Part shown: positions 46,391 to 59,055 of the stretch, one piece after another
Layout of the letters: each line of letters opens with the position of its first letter
Numbering within the stretch: the first letter of the stretch is position 1
Made by a program: the position numbers and the translations under genes
NCBI GenBank assembly: GCA_030549495.1
Contig: JAUIRK010000142.1
Location: 694,001 to 758,000, forward strand
DNA: 64,000 nucleotides
Direction of reading: 5' to 3'
Source: Nectonema munidae
Lineage: Eukaryota > Nematomorpha > Nectonematoida > Nectonematidae
The notes under the pieces: generated by a model
Seen by the model: the letters and a program-made list of their open reading frames with translations, nothing else
Database searches by the model: none
Told to the model about the DNA's origin: nothing

Positions 46391-49300
46391 CAATCCACCT
46401 GAATCCACATTTTCTGAGTTCAATGCACTTGGATCCTTCATTTTATCATACTTTTTCGATCCTAAGAGTTGTTTTTTTAATATTATTATTAATCATTAAA
46501 ATTTGTTAGTTTTAAAGACAAGATAGGAGGTGTTTCCTTCACCGAAAAACAACGTAACAGAAAATGATTTTACTAAACTTCGTCAAAAATTAGCAATATC
46601 TAAGTAAATAGAAATTTCTAATTTGCTGAAACCTTCTTGTATCAAATCTCTATACCCAACTTTTGCACGGATAATGCGACATTACCATAAAACATATTGT
46701 GATAAATATAGCATCTACGCCTATTGGTGAAATAAATAAATTCTTGAATTTTTTTTAAAAAAATTTAACCTATGTGTTCTTTTAAATGATCTTGTATTTC
46801 CATTGCTCTTATCAACCCTCCTGCTATAGACAGCTTTTTTTTTATAAAAAAAAATTTGCTGCAAACTCTCCACTTCCACGTGATTTTCCAAAATGAACAG
46901 AGTATAAACGAAAAGCTGTGGGAGCTGTGCAAATCACAAGAACGATCATTTCTTCCTTCCTTACTTAATACAAGAATTCATTTGATTCACTTAATCTAAA
47001 AACTTAAAAAAAATATATATATATATACGAAAAAAGTTATTGTAATTTTTCATTCACAATAATTATCATGGGCGATGGTGAGATTAAGCCTCTCAGTCCC
47101 CTGGATTAATCAGGTGTCTCGAATAAAATAATAAAAAAACCTGAAAGAATCTTGAGGTTTACATTGCTACAGAAGTTTCTGCTTTAAGAGAGGGAGAGAG
47201 AGGGAGGTAGTAATAATGCTCATTCTCGAAGATAAAAATATAATGGTAATAAGAACAGGAAATTGATGGCCACCATTACAAGGTGATTAATAAATGATAG
47301 GGGCGAGAAATGTGGTATTGATTCATAAGCTAAAAGAAAGAGTATATAGAAAGCTAAGAAAGGCCAGACGTTTACATAAATGATAAAATAGATTACACAT
47401 TCATGATGTATGGGATTCATATACTACACATTTTGATTTCGTTTCAACAACACATTTTTCGTATATGAGTATGAAAATGCCTATATAAATGCTTTACCAT
47501 CATACATTTATTGAATTCTTCTTGATGTCCATTTTTTCTATTCCATAGATTACATAAGGGAATAAATAATAATTGACAATTTTATCTCAGAAAATTTCCA
47601 GATTGAAAAAGCATCTAATTGACTAATTTTCTAGCTATCTAGTGAGTTAACCAATTATAAAACGAATTAACTATACAAAAAATTAGCACGTTAACTATTT
47701 TATCCTTTGGAGTAATTGTAAAATGTCAGGTCTTGATTTGGGTAATTGTCGCGATATGGTGAAAAAAGTATTCTTTTCGGTTTGATTTTTATCAGGACTT
47801 ATTCATTTTTTGAGATAAATTCCTTATATACTATAATTTTTTTATAGTGTATAAATTTTTTTAATTTCGATTGTAAGAAATTATTATGGTGACTTTCAAT
47901 TTGTATGTTTAATTACTAGTTTGATTACAAACTGGTTTCTTAGTTAGAAAAAACAAATATAGAAAATCTATATCTCTTACAAATAACGAATTTAATTTCG
48001 AATTTTTTTTCCCTTTTTATAAAGGCAGTTTTTGTAGACTTATAAATAAAACTTTTGTTACTACATCTTTTAGTTTCTTGGAAAATTAAATTAGTTATAT
48101 AACACAATCAATTAAAATTTTCTAAAGTTTCTCACAAAATTCGTTAGCTATGATCATGTAGGATAAAATAAAAAGAAGCAAATATGAAGAGAGACAAATT
48201 TGGGTAAAGTTCAAAAAATTCCAAGGTGGTAAATTAAATTAATTTTGAACTATCCTTGAAAAGAGAATTTTGAAAAATAAGTGAGAAACTAAGGCAGGTA
48301 CACGAACTAAATAATATAAACTCACATGGGGAGCAGTATATTCGATGAAGATTCATTAGTGAATTTAAATGCCATAATAAAAACCATTGAAAAAAGTTTC
48401 TTCTTCATCCTTAAGCATATTTGATGGATGTTAGAATAAAGTACCTGATCATAATATCAGGCCTCGATTCACAGTTTTAAGCGAAATTAATTTTTAAGTA
48501 CATATGTCTGTATATTGCTAAAAATATTTATTCAGTAAGACATGAAAAGATTAAATTATTCGATTTCAAAAAGAATGTTTCTCAAAATGAATTATTCATT
48601 TTATGAAACATTGAAATTATTGAAATCATAAAAAATTTCAGAAATTTTAAGAAGGAGGTTTTGAGTCAAGCAGAGAGTGGAATTAACGATCATCATCGTG
48701 AAGACTCGTAAGAAATCGTTTCGTTATATCTTCACCACAAGCGCAATGCCTCCGCTTTCTGCTTGATAAGATGGAAAAATTCATAGAGTCGAAATATCAT
48801 ACCATCTTCTTATATTTCTCATTCTTATTTTTTTTATCGTGGCCCTTCAAATCCATCCTTTTGTTATTAAATGTATAAATATTGAAATAGTTCACGTTTA
48901 TAACCCCCAGAAAAGTTACAATTTCAACAAGTAGGCGCAATTTGGAGACCAAATTATATTTTGGAAAAATAGTTATATTAGTAGTAAATCGGAATAGAAA
49001 GTTGATGGGAAGGACGAATTTTGACTATCAGCTGTTTTTTATTGGCAAAGAACAGGATCAATTATTTTGGTCACTATAGAAAGTTGTTTCGCTAATGGAA
49101 TTGGTCGTAATGAGAGTTTTTACAGTAATAAAATTTTTCAGGATTTCGATGAAAAAGAGTTACATAGGTGAAAAACAACTTACTTACAAATAAGAAAAAG
49201 TGAAGAAATGTCCTCAATAACCTATAAAGAATTTTGACGATTTATCGACACTTTTCTGGGTGAAAGAATCGGGACAATGAACAAGGTACGAGCACTTTGA

Positions 49301-49516
49301 ATGCAAACTTGAAATCTGAAATTATTACATCTTACCATGAAAATCTAAAAAAATAATATTGAGATTAAATCGTAGAGCAATGAATGCTTTGTTGTTTGCA
49401 ATCAGTTTTCTCATTCAAAGTTATAGAAATTTCTTGAAAAGCGTTTAAAAGAGACTATGGTACATTAATTAAAAATTCAAAAGGGAATTATTATGTTATT
49501 AATTTTTTCATATTCA
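46391..49516. other. Intergenic, no gene recognised
   Basis: AT-rich, with a GA-rich run near 47190 and a TA run near 47015. Open frames are short and unremarkable. Confidence 0.5.
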
Positions 49517-50823
<1,307 letters not shown>

Positions 50824-50824
50824 G

Positions 50825-52495
50825 CTCAGCAAGAATCAATTGAATGTTTCATGTGTAGTAATATTTTTCATGCTATTAATTGTAAGTTTGATCCTCTTTG
50901 CCTTCCTTCATATTATAGAAATATTCTACCAAACTTTAAACGAAATTATAAAAAATTTATTTTATGTGTAATGAATCTATTTCAAAGAAAGAGCAGTCAA
51001 ACACCGATTCTCTTTCTCAACCGATTACTTCAATTGAAAATAGCCTGAAAAAACTAGTTGACAAAGTTGATTTACCTAATTTTGAAAAATTAGGGTGTTG
51101 CTTCTAAATCTTCACATTCGCACGTCGTTTCGTCTAAACCTGGAAAGATTTTTCTCAAAGAAAACAGAAGTAAGCTTAGTTTTATTATAAATGAAAAAAA
51201 CCCGAGTAATTCTGGAGTCAACATCAAAAAAATTTTCCAAAATAAGAGTGGAAATATGTGCGTTGTCTTACCTACTGGAGAAGTGAAAAAAAAATTCTAC
51301 CTATTCTTGAAAAAAAATCCGATATAACGTCAATTATTTTGAAAACAAAATCAAGTTAGCAAATATCTTCAATGAGTTTTTTCACAGAAGAGCAATAATG
51401 ATCGTCAAAGATTTAGCTGTAGAAACTGTTTTCTGTTATGACTCTGATGTCGCAATTGAAAACACATACTGTTATTGGCTTGCAAAAATCACTCTAACTG
51501 ATGAAGATGAACTTAAAAATATTATTGCTGCACACGGAATCAAAGTTTGACGTGCCGACAGTTTAAACTCGGACATGGTAAAATATTGTCTTGATATCCT
51601 TCTTCCTTATTTGTTTATTATATAAACATGTCTTTCGATACAGGAATTTTCTTCTTTTCAAAAGAATCAATTCTAACTCCAATTCCCAAGCATTCTCGAG
51701 CTCATAGTGACAACCTTAATTATTTCAGGCCCATATCCAATCTAAGTTTTTTAAGTAAGCTTGCTGAACGAGTGGCACTGAAAAGACTGTCTGATCATCT
51801 CACTGCCAACGACATAAACAATGAAAATCTTTTTGCTTATAAGAAACATTGTAGCACAGAGTCGTTAATTTTGACGCTTGTTAATGATATAAAAGTTAAC
51901 ATGTCAAAAAACCTTCATACTCTACTGCTTGCTCTTGACATCCAATCAGCTTTCGATACTATAAACAGAAATATCCCACTGAAAATTATGAAAAAAAGAT
52001 TGATGTGTGTGCTACTGCTTTGAAAAGGATTTTTTCATATTTTGAAGATATGACACACTCTACTTCTATTGATGGAGTTTTGTCTGTTTCTATTAGAACA
52101 AAATATGGAGTTCCGAAAGGCTCCTTTCTTAGACTTTTTTTATTCAACGTCTACATCTCTTCACTTCTTGACTTTATCAAAAATCTTGGCTTCAAAGTCT
52201 TGGACTAAGATGACGACTTGCATGTTTATACTTCATTCCATACCAACTTTGAAAAATCGACCCTTCAGACAAGAATTCCTAATTTATACTTAAAAATAAA
52301 AAAGAAATGAAAAAATACAGACTCAAGCTCCAACTCTTTTCAAATTTTTAGATAGCACAACTCCAGTGTACAAAGGATGCAAACTTTGGAACGTTTTGCC
52401 TTATTACATGAAAATAGCTAAAAATTTATCTGCTTTCAGAAAAAATCTGAAAACTTATTATTTTGTGTGTTATGATGATCTAATATTTTCTTTAT
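50825..52495 (+). mobile_element. CR1-like LINE, copy A (internally deleted)
   Basis: It begins right after the CAT array with a zinc-finger-like ESIECFMCSNIFHAINC, as in PHD/zinc-knuckle ORF1 proteins of LINEs. Then come IIAAHGIKV and VKYCLDILLPYLF near 51530-51620. The reverse transcriptase reads ESILTPIPKHSRAH, YFRPISNLSFLSKLAERV, ENLFAYKKHCSTESLI, LLALDIQSAFDTINR and YGVPKGSFLRLFLF. The catalytic segment is reduced to DDDLHVYTSF. It then jumps to the C-terminal CKLWNVLPYYMKIAKNLSAF. The missing region and several frame changes make it inactive. Confidence 0.8.
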
Positions 52496-52740
52496 TATAT
52501 AAACAGAAAGGAAAGCTAAAGAAACTCGAAGTTATTCAAAATAACTGCGTACACTTAATTTTTGGCACAAAAAGATAGGAAAGTGTTTCTCGCGTCCTAA
52601 AAGAACTACACTCTCTGAAAATTGAACGAAGAATAGTTTTCAAAATTTTAGTTTTAGTTTACAAGTGTTTTAAATACCAAAAACCATTTGCTTTAGTATC
52701 TGTCATTGAAACAAGAAACTTCAACTCCGTTTCAAATTTT
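52496..52740 (+). mobile_element. CR1-like LINE, copy B, 5' part (interrupted)
   Basis: Reads KLKKLEVIQNNCVHLIFGTK, SRVLKELHSLKIERRIVFKIL and VYKCFKYQKPFALVS. In an intact element this region precedes the block that ends copy A, so the order is wrong for one element. The simplest reading is a second, 5'-truncated copy. It stops at 52740 where a minus-strand LINE begins, and its terminal part reappears at 56156. Confidence 0.7.
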
Positions 52741-55700
52741 TTAGAGAAAGAGAGAGAGTTTATTTAGCAAGTTAACAAATAAAAAAAACATTAACATTAC
52801 ACAAGTATTTCAAGAGCTTGAAAAAGCCGTAGTAGAAATACCTTAAAGAATTAATTTGATTTAAATAAGATAATAAAGATAAATAAAAATGCCACAAGAT
52901 TTATGATGGTGAATTGGGACTTCTTTGGAGCGTGAATAGAAGAATTTGGGAAAGAAAACAAAATGCTCTTTTGGTCGATTAACTCCAGTGTAAGTAGAGA
53001 TTGCGATTTGACGAAAAGGAAGAATGCAAGGAAAAACTGAAGGATGTTAACAGCAGACTATGATTGAAGGAACATGATATGAAGGGAAACAAATATATAT
53101 ATATAAAATAATGTAATAAAAGGAAAAATATTTATATAATATCAAAGATTTATATATATAAATATAAACTCATTTGGTACTATGTGATATAATTTGTAAG
53201 ATCATGTTAAAACATAATCAAATAAGCAATATATCATTAAAGTTAATAAAATAGTTTCATAACGTGATTTAGAGGTATGCACATATATAAGTAATTTAAA
53301 AATTACTACAAATATAGCAATTTAATATAGTACAGCAATCTTCATAATTAAAAATAAAGTGTAAAGTAAATTTATGTTTTAAAGTTTGAAGGGAGCAATC
53401 GAATTCTAGGAAAGAGTTAAGGAAAGTGTTCCATATTTTGGTTAACATAAACTTCAAAGATTTTTGAGAAGATTTTAAACTTTAGAATGGTATTTTCATG
53501 TTGCTTATATATCTAGCAGATGATCTTTCTAATTCATAATTAATAATAAGCCAATCAATTATGAACGGTGGTAAATAACGATGAAGGGCTTTCCAAATAA
53601 AAAGACAAAGTTGCTGGTTGTAGATATATGTGATCTTAAGAATTTTATTCTGTTGGAAAAATTTGGAAGTATGTGAATTGCAATTTAGATTGAAAATTAT
53701 TCAAACAGCCTTTTTCTGTTGAGTTAAGAACATCCTCAATTGATAATACTGTATGTTAGATGTGGTAAAGCCAAGGCCCAGTAAATTTCCAATTTAACAT
53801 AATTTGGGATATGTCTAAGTGAAAACAATATTCCTATTACACAACTAATTTTCCTGGAAACATGTTTCACATGTTTATCCCATTTAAGATTGTCTGTGAG
53901 TACCAGGCCAAGAAAATTATGGGACTTGGATAACACAATGTCATTTTTTTCCAAAAATTTTGGAGTCTTTTTTTTGTTTGTAAAATACATATAGATGGTC
54001 TTCTTTTTATTAATACAAAAATCATTTGAAATACACCATTCAAATATCTTACTAACGTTGATTTTATACTATTCATCTAATGATTTATCATAGAATCAGG
54101 CATGCTGTTGAAGTAAAGAGTGACGTATTAAGATTGTTAGGTCATCTGCAAATGAAAGAATATCTAGAGCCTTATTTGAATAAAAAATATCATTTATATA
54201 AATTAGGAATAACAAGGGCCCTAGGACTGAGCCTTGTGGCACTACTTTGTTATTCATAGCCATAAGTGGAGTTGAAAAACTATTGTTGACATTTACAATT
54301 TGTGCCTGAAGGATAAATAGGAGCTGAAAAAAACTAAGAACATTATTATCGAAACCATACTCTTTTAACTTAAGCAACAGTTTACTGTGGGAAATTGTAT
54401 TTAATGCCTTCGAAATATTTAGATAGATAACAAGTGTATCATCATTTCTATCTAAATAATCAATAAGAGAATTTATTAAATAACTATGAGCAATCACGGT
54501 TGATGAATGTTTTCCAAACCCGAACTGATAGGAATGTAACAAATTATTTATATTAAAGTAATTAAGAACTTGAGAGTGAATTATTTTTTCAAAGAGCTTT
54601 GAGATAGTACTTATTAGGGAAATTAGTCGATAGTTAGCTACACTAAATTTATCACCTTTTTTCTTATATATTGTAAAGCATTTGCTGAGCTTAAAACATG
54701 AAGGAAAGATTGAACAATAAATACAAAGATTGAAAGCATAGAGCAATGGAGGAGCAACTATAAATTTGGCAATATTTAAGTGGTATGCTGAAATGCCATA
54801 TATATCTTCAGATTTGCTGTCACTTAGATTATCAATGCCAGAAATGATTTCATTTATGCCAATACTATTTAGTGTAAATGTTGAATAAACTTGAGGTAGA
54901 TATTGCGCAACATCAGCATCAGAAAATTCAACTGTTTGATTTATAAATGAAGAATTTATATAATTGCACAGTTCGTCATTGTCAATAATAAATTTATTGT
55001 TTTTTTCAAAATTAAAGTAATGTCATTTTTACTTTTTATCATATTGTTTATATTATTCCAGATTTCTTGGCTGTTCTTATTAGTAAACAGTTTATCACAA
55101 TAAAAAATGTTAGAAAATGTTAGAACACATAAGATCGGAAAAAAATTCTTTTTTGAAACTTAAGTACAGATTTATATTGGTTTACTTCTAATAGGCAGTT
55201 CAGGTCTAAACTAAGTAAAACTGGTGATCAGAGATCACTGTCTGGAGATTAAAACAATTGTAATTGTATTTATTCGAGATAAAAATGTTATCGATAAGTG
55301 TAAAAGTTTGATAATGTGTGGCTTTTGTGACTGGGGGAATTAGGTAGTATTCCATAACTAAATTAAGAAATTCTGATGAATGTGTTTTTTTATTAATTTC
55401 AAAAAGATTAATGTTGAAGTCTCTAAGAAAAAAAGAATCGTAACACTTATGACCACAATAGATTTCCAAGAGTGATCAGAATAAAGATAGAAAACATTCT
55501 AGAGCTTCTAGGTTGTATCTAGGTAGACGATAAATATTAAAAACACCTACAGAAGTTTGTACATTTAACTGTATTTTGAGGCCTAAGATTTCAAACAAAT
55601 CAGAGTTTATGTCCAAACACATGGTTTCAACAACATGCGAACTTTTTACAAAAAAAACAAGCCTGAGTGCTTGGATATGGTTTTAGGTTTTGAAAAGTAA

Positions 55701-56155
55701 TTAAATCAACGTATAGTAAAAATTATTTCTTCATCGGAATTCCAAGTTTCTTGGAATGCAAAAATATCAATTGAAATTCAATTTTTAAATTTATCTATGA
55801 AAATTTGGATGCAATTCCATTTAGATTTGAGAGATTGAACGTTTAGCGACAATATATTAAAATTATATAACCTATGTAAACGTACTTCATCTATACTAGA
55901 AACTATAGAGGGCTGGAAAACACTTTCATGAGATTTTTTTATCAAAATAAGTAATGTCATTTAGATCAGATAGTATATACATTATTTATAAGAAAAAATT
56001 TAAACTTTGCTTACGATTTAACTTCAAATTATCATGCATTTTTTTCTTTAAAGGGCTTTTTATTGAAAAAGTATGGTGCTCATACGGTAGATTTTTATTC
56101 CTACAATTTTTGCAATTAATATAGTTTGCCGAACAATTTTCATAGCTATGGCGAC
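52741..56155 (-). mobile_element. Jockey-type LINE, about 3.4 kb, inserted in copy B
   Basis: Reading on the minus strand: a Cys-rich start (YENCSANYINCKNC) near 56110; endonuclease FNILSLNVQSLKSKW near 55850, FNINLFEIN near 55400 and SDHQFYLV near 55210. The reverse transcriptase follows (54746-54096): FPSCFKLSKCFTIYKKKGDK, NYRLISLISTISKLFEKII, SYQFGFGKHSSTV, VVPQGSVLGPLLFLIYIND and the catalytic FADDLTIL. The thumb is LGLVLTDNLKWDKHVKHV (53900). The 3' end has AATAAA and a CT-rich tail at about 52746-52762. The 216-codon reverse-transcriptase frame is intact, making this the youngest LINE in the window, but other parts are broken. Confidence 0.88.
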
Positions 56156-56345
56156 TCGAAAATAGCTAAAAATTTATCTACTTTTAAAAAAATCTGAAAA
56201 CGTAACTTTTTGTGTGTTATGATGATCTAATATTTTCTTTATGTAAATATTTATCTTTAAATTTATCTTTTCCGCATGACTGTACTTATCATTTAGAATA
56301 TTATTGTACTTCCATGTTAAATAAAATATTCCTTCCTTCCTTCCT
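56156..56345 (+). mobile_element. CR1-like LINE, copy B, 3' end with CCTT tail
   Basis: IAKNLSTFKKI and the following TTTGTGTGTTATGATGATCT match copy A at 52411-52490 almost base for base. The sequence then continues into a 3' UTR with TTAAATAAAATA and a (CCTT)n tail at about 56327-56345. Short tandem tails are the usual 3' ends of CR1-group LINEs. Confidence 0.75.
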
Positions 56346-57185
56346 TTTTCATTATGCCTTTTTCAATTTTATCTTATAAGCATACACATTTATACCACGG
56401 ATAACTTAAATTTGAGAAATAATATTAAGTACAAAATTATACATTTAAAAATTTTTTTTTTCCAAAAATGTTTCAAATTGTAGCTCCATACAAAAAGTTT
56501 GGTATAATATGGGGTTACCAGATGTGCCTGTTCTGCGGGATTGTCCTTATTTTAATGCTGCTTAACAACTGAATCCCAGTTTTTCATGAACTAATTTTAT
56601 ATGTCAAAAAAGGAGCTTAGAAAAATTTAGCTCCAAATGGGATTGTTTATCACTTTTCTTAGTTATTCTTTTTTTCTGGTTACGGGTCTAGATATAATAT
56701 ATGTCATATAAAAATCCTTTAACAGCCTTAGTTACAGCTCAATATCTTCCTTGCTTTTGTTGTAAGAAGAGCGATCGAATAGTATACAAAATCTTTTGAT
56801 TTGCTGATAAGTTGCTTATATAGTTTTTGAAACAATTCTTCGTGCTACTGTATCAGTGCTGAACTGTAACTTCTTAGCTTTCTCAATGATTTATGGGAGA
56901 CAAATCTTAGCAAATGTGTCGATACTGTTTCACAGGAACCACTTATGTAGATTGTATTATTTAAAACAAAATCGTTTATTAGTTGGCATTAAGAAAAAAA
57001 TCTAGACTAGATCATTTAGCATTATATCCATCAAATCAATTAATTTAATATTTTTTATTTCTTATTCTAAACTTATTGTCCTAAAACAAAATGTCAATTA
57101 TTTTTTAGTCTTTAATATAATTTTTAGCATCAATTCGAGATTTTTATTAAGAAGCTGTACTTTTTTTAATTCCTATATTTTATTA
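56346..57185. other. Intergenic before the CAP-Gly gene
   Basis: Contains a repeat beginning GGGGTTACCAGATGTGCC at 56511 that resembles the terminus of the element at 40400. No TATA box stands close to the CAP-Gly start. Confidence 0.5.
56509..56690 (+). repeat. Dispersed repeat, TAGGGTTACC-type end
   Basis: ATGGGGTTACCAGATGTGCC then GCGGGATTGTCC; this start resembles widespread non-autonomous DNA-transposon ends. The far end was not located. Confidence 0.3.
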
Positions 57186-57369
57186 ATGGACAATAATATG
57201 ATTGAATTTAAACTCGGTGATGATATTTTATTTGATTCAAAACATAGAGGAAAGATAGAATATATTGATGAAAATAAAATTTTTGCTGGGATTATTTTAA
57301 ATGAAAAAGTTGGAAATAGTAATGGATTTTACAAAGGAATTCAATATTTTCTTTGTGATGAAAATAATG
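57186..57369 (+). CDS. CAP-Gly domain protein, exon 1 (residues 1-61)
   Basis: From ATG 57186, after an in-frame stop, the frame gives MDNNMIEFKLGDDILF, KHRGKIEYIDENKIFAGIIL, NEKVGNSNGFYKGIQYF and LCDEN. This is the CAP-Gly fold pattern (GDRV ... GxVxYxG ... GVxLDExxGKNDG ... GxxYFxC), which binds EEY/F tails of tubulin and EB proteins. The usual GKNDG is GNSNG here, and the loop before AGIIL is about three residues short and lacks the Trp, so binding may be altered. The exon ends at AATG|GTATCA, because the next exon restores the domain end. The protein cannot be assigned to CLIP, dynactin p150, CYLD or another subfamily. Confidence 0.72.
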
Positions 57370-57422
57370 GTATCACTATATTTAAAATTGATTTTTTATT
57401 TTAATTATGAATTATTTTTCAG

Positions 57423-57497
57423 CGGCCTTTTGTCCATTATCAAAACTTACTCGCCAGAACCCTTTGTCGTCCAAATCTTCAAGTTTTAAAGACATAG
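57423..57497 (+). CDS. CAP-Gly domain protein, exon 2
   Basis: After a 53-bp intron (57370-57422, GTATCA...TTTTTCAG) the frame continues NNAAFCPLSKLTRQNPL then SSKSSSFKDI. The FxPLSKLT segment is the expected end of a CAP-Gly domain, which supports the splice strongly; without splicing the frame ends in low-complexity residues. The Ser/Lys-rich tail resembles CLIP-type linkers. It ends at ATAG|GTACTT. Confidence 0.65.
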   Translation, partial: RPFVHYQNLLARTLCRPNLQVLKT

Positions 57498-57536
57498 GTA
57501 CTTGTTTTTTTATTTTAATATAAAATTTTTCTTTAG

Positions 57537-57655
57537 ATTTCGCTGAACTTTTTTTAATGATAAAAATTTTATATTTATTAAAAATTATATATAATAAGAA
57601 GAAAGTTCGGCTCTTTATTGGTTTAGAAAAACTTAACTATAGTTTCGGAGTTTGA
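57537..57655 (+). CDS. CAP-Gly domain protein, possible last exon
   Basis: A 39-bp intron (GTACTT...TTCTTTAG) would join this open segment in phase, giving a 125-aa protein ending GLEKLNYSFGV before TGA. The residues are hydrophobic and Lys-rich with no family support, and 39 bp is near the lower limit for splicing. The alternative is read-through to a stop at about 57519, or a more distant exon. Confidence 0.3.
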
Positions 57656-58535
57656 ACTCCTTTATCAAAAGTAGTTATTATGAATGAAATTATGGTTACG
57701 AGTAAAGTCTATTAATTTTTTTTTATATATAATTTTCAATAATCCTTATTTTAAGCCAAAAATCCTATTATTGAAAACTACAATTATACATAGCTAACTA
57801 TATAAGTTAAACAGTGATATTTTTGACTACAATTAAAATTATGTATGTTTGAAAATAATTAACTACGGCTTTGAATCCAATGGGGTCAAATGATCTGTTT
57901 GCCACGCCTAGCTGACGGCCATGAATATACCTATTCCTTGTGATGTTGAGATCCCTTGCTGTTTTCAGATGTTGAGCCGCGAAAATCATCCTTGGAACTG
58001 CCTTATATACTTTACGCTGGGTGAATCAAAATTGACTATATCCCTTATAGGGTACAACTATTTTTATTAGATAATTTTTTAAAATTCTCTAAAATAAAAT
58101 GGCTTCTCTTATATCTCTTAACACTGTTGTTAAGAGTAGTGTGCTTAGTTATTAAAAGTTTTGTTATTACCACTCCAACAAATACCTTAATGTCTTCGAC
58201 TCTGACTTCATGACGTCCCCTCCTAATTCCTGGTAGATTTTGTTGGAGATAGAGTCGCAGTCGGAATCCTATGAAAACCAGGGTCGTATTCTGAATAAAA
58301 ATCTCTACGCCCGACTCCTAATATCAGAATATTGATTTACAATTTTTTGTTGTTTATCTTTTCATTGTTTATTCATAATTAAAATGCAATGAAATAGCGT
58401 TTCTTATCTCTAATGTTCAATTTTTCAAACGAAATCAAGTTTAACCTTTTATTTATTATAAAAGTTATTCGGAGACACATTTTGGTGAGCATTTTTATTG
58501 AGTTTGGAGTACATGGAGTCTGGGTTGGATTTTTA
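57656..58535. other. Intergenic, with GACTCCGACTC-type low-complexity patches
   Basis: 58190-58330 contains several short words of the type CGACTCTGACTTC, GAGTCGCAGTCGGAATCC and CCCGACTCC. Similar words recur at 60890-60965 and at 63803. No gene was recognised. Confidence 0.45.
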
Positions 58536-58543
58536 TAAGTACC

Positions 58544-59047
58544 CAAGGCTGTATCAAGGGATCGTGGCGCCACAGGGCAAAGGTCCTTAATGGAGCCCCT
58601 AACCCCTTGCTCTTTCTTTTCTCACTCATCCCCACCCCATTCTGGCTTAAAAAGTGATTTAGAAAAAAATGCTCACATTTTTATTAAGCCACATAATTCA
58701 GATATATACTGAGTGAGTCGAAGACAGTCTCCATTAGATGTTCATTTTTCATGTTTTAGCAGCAGCAAAGTTATCGATGACCTCGTCAAAATCCACACAA
58801 TCGAGAACTTCTTTCTTAATGCTTTTTTTCTCAAGAGATATGCGTCCTTGCTGCTAGGGCAACATAGAACCTGGGAGTTTATCCCAGCTACATTATTCTT
58901 CTTGAAGTTTCCTCAGTTGTCTTGGTGGAAACATTGGAAGGGGAATTTTTTACATCCCCAAGCCCCACCCCCTAAGGTTGTTGACTGGGCAATGAAATGG
59001 CGCCTCGGGGCAATTGCCCCACTGCCCTCCCCCTTGATACGGCCCTG
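58544..59047. mobile_element. Non-autonomous hAT element (504 bp) with perfect 8-bp target duplication
   Basis: The left end reads CAAGGCTGTATCAAGGG and the right end, reversed, CAGGGCCGTATCAAGGG, matching at 15 of 17 positions. It is flanked on both sides by TAAGTACC (58536-58543 and 59048-59055). Eight-base duplications and CAGGG ends are hallmarks of hAT transposons. The 116-codon frame inside shows no transposase motif, so it depended on a partner. It is markedly G+C-richer than its surroundings. Confidence 0.92.
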
Positions 59048-59055
59048 TAAGTACC

